Assembly: GCA_016844545.1 (NCBI GenBank) | Contig: JAENJC010000034.1 | Coordinates: 1-8,967 of the forward strand | Direction of reading: 5' to 3' | Source of the DNA: Deltaproteobacteria bacterium | GTDB taxonomy: Bacteria; Desulfobacterota; JAENJC01 | DNA: 8,967 nt | Shown: positions 5,528-8,967 of the stretch, in pieces | Layout of the letters: every line of letters begins with the position of its first letter | Numbering within the stretch: position 1 is the stretch's first letter | Notes under the pieces: generated by a model | Databases searched by the model: none | The model's input: the letters and a program-made list of their open reading frames with translations, nothing else | Told to the model about the DNA's origin: nothing | Translations under genes and position numbers: made by a program

Positions 5528-6628
5528 ATGTATCTCTTTCTTATCACTTTTTTTCTTGTTTACGTGAGCATGCACTTCTATCTCTTCCTGAAAGCAAAGG
5601 CGGCATTTACCTTTGGGCCTTTGGTTAGTATACCCCTTATCCTTTTTATGGCAGGGATGGTATTTTCGCCTTTAACTATTCGCAGCCTCGAAAGATACGG
5701 ACTGGAGTCGGCAGCAAGGCTGACAGCCTATATCGGGTACACATGGATGGGGGTTCTGTTTCTCTTTGTCTCGGCCTCAATCCTCATCGATCTTTGCCGT
5801 AAAACAGGCCTTCTGAGAATTCCCCCACGCATATCATTTTTTATCCCCATTCTTATTTCTATGTCCATTGCAACTTATGGCTATTTCGAGGCGCTGGATA
5901 TTCGCACGGAGATGGTGATAGTCAAAACCCCGAAGATACCTAAGAGTATTGGGAGGCTGAGGGTCGTCCAGATTTCAGATGTCCATCTGGGCCTTATTGT
6001 AAGGGAAGAAAGGCTGAAGAGGATTCTGAATGAAGTGAAAAGTGCGGAGCCGGACCTCCTGGTGTCAACCGGAGACATGGTGGATGGGCAGATCGACAAT
6101 TTGACAGGCCTTGCGGAACTCCTTAATGAGATCAGTCCACGATATGGAAAGTTCGCCGTAACAGGGAATCACGAGTTTTATGCAGGGCTCGCCAATAGCC
6201 TGGATTTTACGAAAAAGGCCGGGTTCAAGGTCTTGAGGGGAGAAAGTATTTCCGTCGCAGGAATACTCAATATCGCAGGCGTTGATGATCCTGCCGGAAA
6301 ACCGTTCGGCCTCTTCGCTGACATCCAAGAAAAGGGGCTGCTCTCAACGCTTCCGCAGGAAACATTTACCCTCCTGCTCAAACACAGGCCTGAAGTGGAT
6401 AAGGATGCTCGCGGTCTTTTTGACTTACAGCTTTCCGGGCATGTACATAAAGGACAGATATTCCCATTCAGCATTATTACAAGGCTTTTTTACCCGGTTC
6501 GAGCAGGCGAGCTGAATATCATTGACGGCGCCTCATTATACGTAAGCAGGGGATCAGGCACTTGGGGCCCTCCTATCCGCTTTCTCTCGCCCCCGGAGGT
6601 TACAGTAATTGATATTATGAGCAATTAA
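5528..6628 (+). CDS. Membrane-anchored metallophosphoesterase (YkuE/YaeI-like)
   Basis: This 366-residue protein is a calcineurin-type metal-dependent phosphoesterase with a four-helix membrane domain. Predicted TM segments are near 1-21, 30-48, 66-90 and 102-121. The catalytic domain starts at about 144 and has all the metal-binding motifs: ISDVHLG (149-155, Asp151 and His153), STGDMVDG (180-187, Asp183), VTGNHEF (211-217, Asn214 and His215), LLKHRPE (283-289, His286) and LSGHVHKGQ (302-310, His305 and His307). Related proteins such as YkuE and YaeI act on envelope or phospholipid phosphoesters (YaeI on UDP-diacylglucosamine), but the substrate here cannot be told from sequence. GGCGGAG (5513-5519) lies 8 bases before ATG 5528. 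It directly follows corA, so a metal-linked expression is plausible but unproven. Confidence 0.88.
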   Translation: MYLFLITFFLVYVSMHFYLFLKAKAAFTFGPLVSIPLILFMAGMVFSPLTIRSLERYGLESAARLTAYIGYTWMGVLFLFVSASILIDLCRKTGLLRIPPRISFFIPILISMSIATYGYFEALDIRTEMVIVKTPKIPKSIGRLRVVQISDVHLGLIVREERLKRILNEVKSAEPDLLVSTGDMVDGQIDNLTGLAELLNEISPRYGKFAVTGNHEFYAGLANSLDFTKKAGFKVLRGESISVAGILNIAGVDDPAGKPFGLFADIQEKGLLSTLPQETFTLLLKHRPEVDKDARGLFDLQLSGHVHKGQIFPFSIITRLFYPVRAGELNIIDGASLYVSRGSGTWGPPIRFLSPPEVTVIDIMSN

Positions 6629-6639
6629 CTTGAAATCCT

Positions 6640-6654
6640 CAAGATGTGATCTTG
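6640..6654. repeat. Short inverted repeat upstream of the APS reductase gene
   Basis: CAAGAT and ATCTTG flank a GTG spacer, a perfect 6-base inverted repeat about 42 bases before the next start codon. No T-run follows, so it is not a standard terminator. It could be an operator for the downstream gene or chance. Confidence 0.3.
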
Positions 6655-6695
6655 GTATTGGTTTCTATTTCAGAGTGTGTAATAATTAGGTAGCT

Positions 6696-7703
6696 ATGAA
6701 GATTACGATGGTAAAGAAGATAAAGGAAAATGGCGAGGAGTGCAAAAAGTGCCTGCAGGTCACAGAGCGTTTAAGGGCTGGGGACGAGCTTAGGTTTATT
6801 GACAAGATCGTTTATGCAGACATGAGAGACCCGGACTCGATCGGCCATCGGCTGGCAACAGAGCATAATACCGACATTGCGCCCTTCTTTATAGTTGAAG
6901 ATGAGGGTACTGTTTCTATCTACAAAACATATATGGAGCTTAAGAGAAAGGTGTTGAATAAGAAGGAAGAGGAATCTGAAAAGAAAAACAGTTCAAAAAA
7001 TTTCGATATTAAAAGACTGAATAAAGAGTTTGAGACCAGAACACCGCAGGAGCTATTGGAGTGGGGGCTTAAGGAGTTTCATCCATGCATAGCTCTTGCA
7101 TGGAGCGGCGCTGAAGACGTGGCTGTTGTTGATATGCTGGTAAAGATCAACCCGAAGGCGCGCATCTTCACCCTTGACACAGGAAGGCTCAATCCTGAGA
7201 CATATGACTTAATTGACAGGGTGCGTGAAAGGTATGGCATTGATATCGAGGTCATGTTCCCTGACGCGGCAGAGGTTGAAGAGATGGTGCGCGAGCAGGG
7301 AGTAAACCTATTCTATCAGAGCGTTGAGAACCGTAAGTTATGCTGTAATCTGAGAAAGGTTCAGCCGCTGAAGCGCATGCTCTCTACTCTTGATGCCTGG
7401 ATAACAGGTCTTCGCCGGGACCAGGCGGTAACGCGGACTGTCTTGAAAAAGATAGAGATAGATGAAACCTTTGGCGGAATCATCAAGCTGAATCCCCTTG
7501 CCGACTGGAGCCACAAAGACGTCTGGGACTACATTCATAAAAACAATGTCCCATATAATGAGCTTCACGACAGGGGTTATCCGTCCATAGGTTGCGCGCC
7601 CTGTACCCGCTCAGTCAAACCTGGCGAAGATATCCGTGCAGGCCGCTGGTGGTGGGAGTCTCCTGAAGGCAGAGAGTGCGGCCTCCATGTCAAGTCTAAG
7701 TAG
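6696..7703 (+). CDS. cysH: APS reductase (4Fe-4S type) with N-terminal glutaredoxin-like domain
   Basis: The enzyme reduces adenosine 5'-phosphosulfate to sulfite and AMP in sulfate assimilation, in the cytoplasm. The reductase domain spans about 107-335 of 335 residues. It shows ALAWSGAEDVAVVDM (133-147), TLDTGRLNPETY (159-170), WITGLRRDQAVTR (235-247) and LNPLADWSHKDVWDYI (265-280). Cys216-Cys217 with Cys300 and Cys303 (GCAPC) are the iron-sulfur ligands that favour APS over PAPS as substrate. ECGLH (327-331) holds the catalytic Cys328. The first ~88 residues are an added domain with a CKKC motif (Cys16, Cys19) and a cis-proline-like IAPFFIV (61-67), resembling a thioredoxin or glutaredoxin fold, followed by a charged linker (88-105). 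The ribosome site is weak (AGG, 5 bases before the ATG). No ATP sulfurylase or sulfite reductase gene is in the window. Confidence 0.92.
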   Translation: MKITMVKKIKENGEECKKCLQVTERLRAGDELRFIDKIVYADMRDPDSIGHRLATEHNTDIAPFFIVEDEGTVSIYKTYMELKRKVLNKKEEESEKKNSSKNFDIKRLNKEFETRTPQELLEWGLKEFHPCIALAWSGAEDVAVVDMLVKINPKARIFTLDTGRLNPETYDLIDRVRERYGIDIEVMFPDAAEVEEMVREQGVNLFYQSVENRKLCCNLRKVQPLKRMLSTLDAWITGLRRDQAVTRTVLKKIEIDETFGGIIKLNPLADWSHKDVWDYIHKNNVPYNELHDRGYPSIGCAPCTRSVKPGEDIRAGRWWWESPEGRECGLHVKSK

Positions 7704-7763
7704 CCATATCTGTTTAGGGTCGAAGGAGATGTTTTCAAATATAGTAAAACCGGGAAAGGGTTC

Positions 7764-8885
7764 ATGCATATAAATATTGCGGAAAGAGAGCTGATAGACA
7801 AGATACTAGACAGGAAGGACAAGAAAACGCTTTTCATGAATGAGATATACCTTGGCGAGATGCTAAGGGAAATCCTTTTTAGTGCGAATGAATTTGTCCC
7901 ATCGGAATCCGGTGCAGTTTTTCTCGATGACCCTTTGCTCAAACGAACTACTAAAGAGAGGGGAAGGCTTTACTTTATGGCCTGTTTTGGTGAGGGTTCA
8001 GAAAAACTCGCTGGAACTTTCCTTCCGGGCGATGTGGGTATAATTGGAGAAACATACAGAAGCGGATCACCCTATTTGAGCCGAGATGTGAGTAAAGACA
8101 GAAGTTTTTATCCCGGAGTTGACAAACAGACCAGCTATCAATCAAGGTCTATCATTGCCGTTCCTATCAAGATTAATGATTCTGTTATCGGCGTCATCGA
8201 GATGATCAACAGAAAGGATAAGATAAATTTCGACGAAAAAGACCTTGCTATCCTGGATATCTTTGCGCGCTATACATCTACTCTTATAACAAACGCTCTT
8301 GACGCCCTGATGTTTGAAGAACTATCAAAAAAAGATAACCTTACCGGTCTTTATAATGACAGGTATTTTTACGAAAGACTTTCAGTAGAGGTCAAACATG
8401 CCATAGAAAATCGCAAGCCACTTTCCATGATATTTTTCGATCTTGATCGTTTCAAGGAGGTTAACGATACACATGGACATCTCACGGGAAGCAGGGTGCT
8501 CAAGGAGGTAGCGCAACTGGTAGAAGATGTGCTGGCAGGCAGCGACGCCGTTCCTGTCAGGTATGGCGGTGATGAGTATGTGATTGTTTTACCGGCAGTC
8601 CCCCTTGACAAAGCCGCGGAATACGCTAAAAAGATATGCGACGTAATCGCTGGAAATACATTTATTAAGGAAGAAAGCATAGCAGGAGCCCCTCCCCTCA
8701 ATATCAAAGGGTTAATCACCTGCAGTATTGGTGTTACCACCTTTGTCCCTCCCATTGATCAAGAGATTAGTCACAGAGAAGTCGAGGAAGGTCTTATCAA
8801 GGCCGCAGATTCCGCGATGTATGAATCAAAACGCAATGGGAAGAATAGGGTCACATCTACATCTAATCTATACCTTAAAAAGTAA
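7764..8885 (+). CDS. GAF-domain diguanylate cyclase (GAF-GGDEF)
   Basis: The 373-residue protein pairs a sensory GAF domain (about 28-182) with a GGDEF domain (about 188-366) that makes cyclic di-GMP from two GTP. GAF features include LPGDVGIIGETYRSGSPYLSRDV (87-109) and SIIAVPIKINDSVIGVIEMINR (129-150). The GGDEF domain starts DNLTGLYNDRYF (191-202), with the metal and GTP residues in FFDLDRFKEVNDTHGH (224-239) and the signature RYGGDEY (266-272), so it should be active. The usual inhibitory RxxD upstream of the signature is absent (sequence LAGSDAVPVRYGG). No signal peptide or membrane helix is seen, so it is cytosolic. ATG 7764 is the first start codon in the frame. Its ribosome site (AAAGGG, 3 bases away) is poorly spaced, while a better AAGGAG lies 35 bases upstream. 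It follows the APS reductase by 60 bases. Confidence 0.92.
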   Translation: MHINIAERELIDKILDRKDKKTLFMNEIYLGEMLREILFSANEFVPSESGAVFLDDPLLKRTTKERGRLYFMACFGEGSEKLAGTFLPGDVGIIGETYRSGSPYLSRDVSKDRSFYPGVDKQTSYQSRSIIAVPIKINDSVIGVIEMINRKDKINFDEKDLAILDIFARYTSTLITNALDALMFEELSKKDNLTGLYNDRYFYERLSVEVKHAIENRKPLSMIFFDLDRFKEVNDTHGHLTGSRVLKEVAQLVEDVLAGSDAVPVRYGGDEYVIVLPAVPLDKAAEYAKKICDVIAGNTFIKEESIAGAPPLNIKGLITCSIGVTTFVPPIDQEISHREVEEGLIKAADSAMYESKRNGKNRVTSTSNLYLKK

Positions 8886-8967
8886 TTACTCTAGGCAAGA
8901 GTTCCTTAAACCAAGAGCCGAATTCCTGATTTAGAATCAACCTTCATTGCTGACAAAGATGCTTTTG
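8886..8967. other. 3' flank with no supported gene
   Basis: After the diguanylate cyclase stop the remaining 82 bases show no start with a ribosome binding site and no family signature. The only structure is a weak 5-base-pair inverted repeat, ACTCT (8888-8892) with AGAGT (8898-8902), without a T-run. I see nothing further here. Confidence 0.5.

Noticed and set aside
6658..6686. Promoter TTGGTT with 17 bases to AATAAT before the APS reductase gene
   Set aside because: The -35 box is poor, and the predicted transcript start (about 6693) would fall just before the ATG, removing the only possible ribosome binding site.
8888..8902. Inverted repeat after the diguanylate cyclase gene as a terminator
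   Set aside because: The stem is only 5 base pairs, AT-rich, and lacks a following T-run.
8728..8934. Plus-strand frame overlapping the end of the diguanylate cyclase gene
   Set aside because: It overlaps the GGDEF coding sequence in another frame, has no family signature and no ribosome binding site.

Overview
The window is an ordinary bacterial chromosome segment of mid GC content. Every gene I can support is on the + strand. The protein set (rpsP, rimM, trmD, rplS, rnhB, then rplU, rpmA, obg) is universal bacterial housekeeping. The rest adds a CorA metal transporter, a membrane-tethered phosphoesterase, a 4Fe-4S APS reductase and a GAF-GGDEF diguanylate cyclase. The mix suggests a free-living Gram-negative-type bacterium, perhaps Nitrospirota or Desulfobacterota, but that placement is a guess from style and gene content. 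No marker here settles it.

Region 1 (1-2408) is the translation operon: the end of rpsP (S16), rimM, trmD, rplS (L19) and rnhB. Genes are packed tightly; rimM and trmD overlap by 4 bases. The usual KH-domain gene between rpsP and rimM is absent. A stable hairpin sits in the short gap before rnhB, whose start has no clear Shine-Dalgarno. Region 2 (2439-4186) is a second unit, rplU-rpmA-obg (L21, L27, Obg GTPase), with a near-consensus sigma70 promoter (TTGACA, 17 bases, TATAGT). A textbook intrinsic terminator lies between rpmA and obg. It rules against the longest reading of the obg frame (ATG 3119) and points to ATG 3170.

Region 3 (4187-4447) is the longest gap between genes, 261 bases. It holds a possible promoter and a REP-like block with a perfect 18-base palindrome. 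Region 4 (4448-6628) is corA followed closely by a four-TM metallophosphoesterase. Region 5 (6696-8885) is an APS reductase with an unusual N-terminal glutaredoxin-like domain, then a GAF-GGDEF protein. The last 82 bases hold no gene.

I see no phage, CRISPR, insertion sequence, tRNA or rRNA. I do not see an obviously new multi-gene system. The points most worth a second look are the N-terminal thiol-redox domain on the APS reductase, the rpmA/obg terminator with its start-site consequence, a Glu at the expected catalytic Asp position of TrmD, and the REP-like palindrome.
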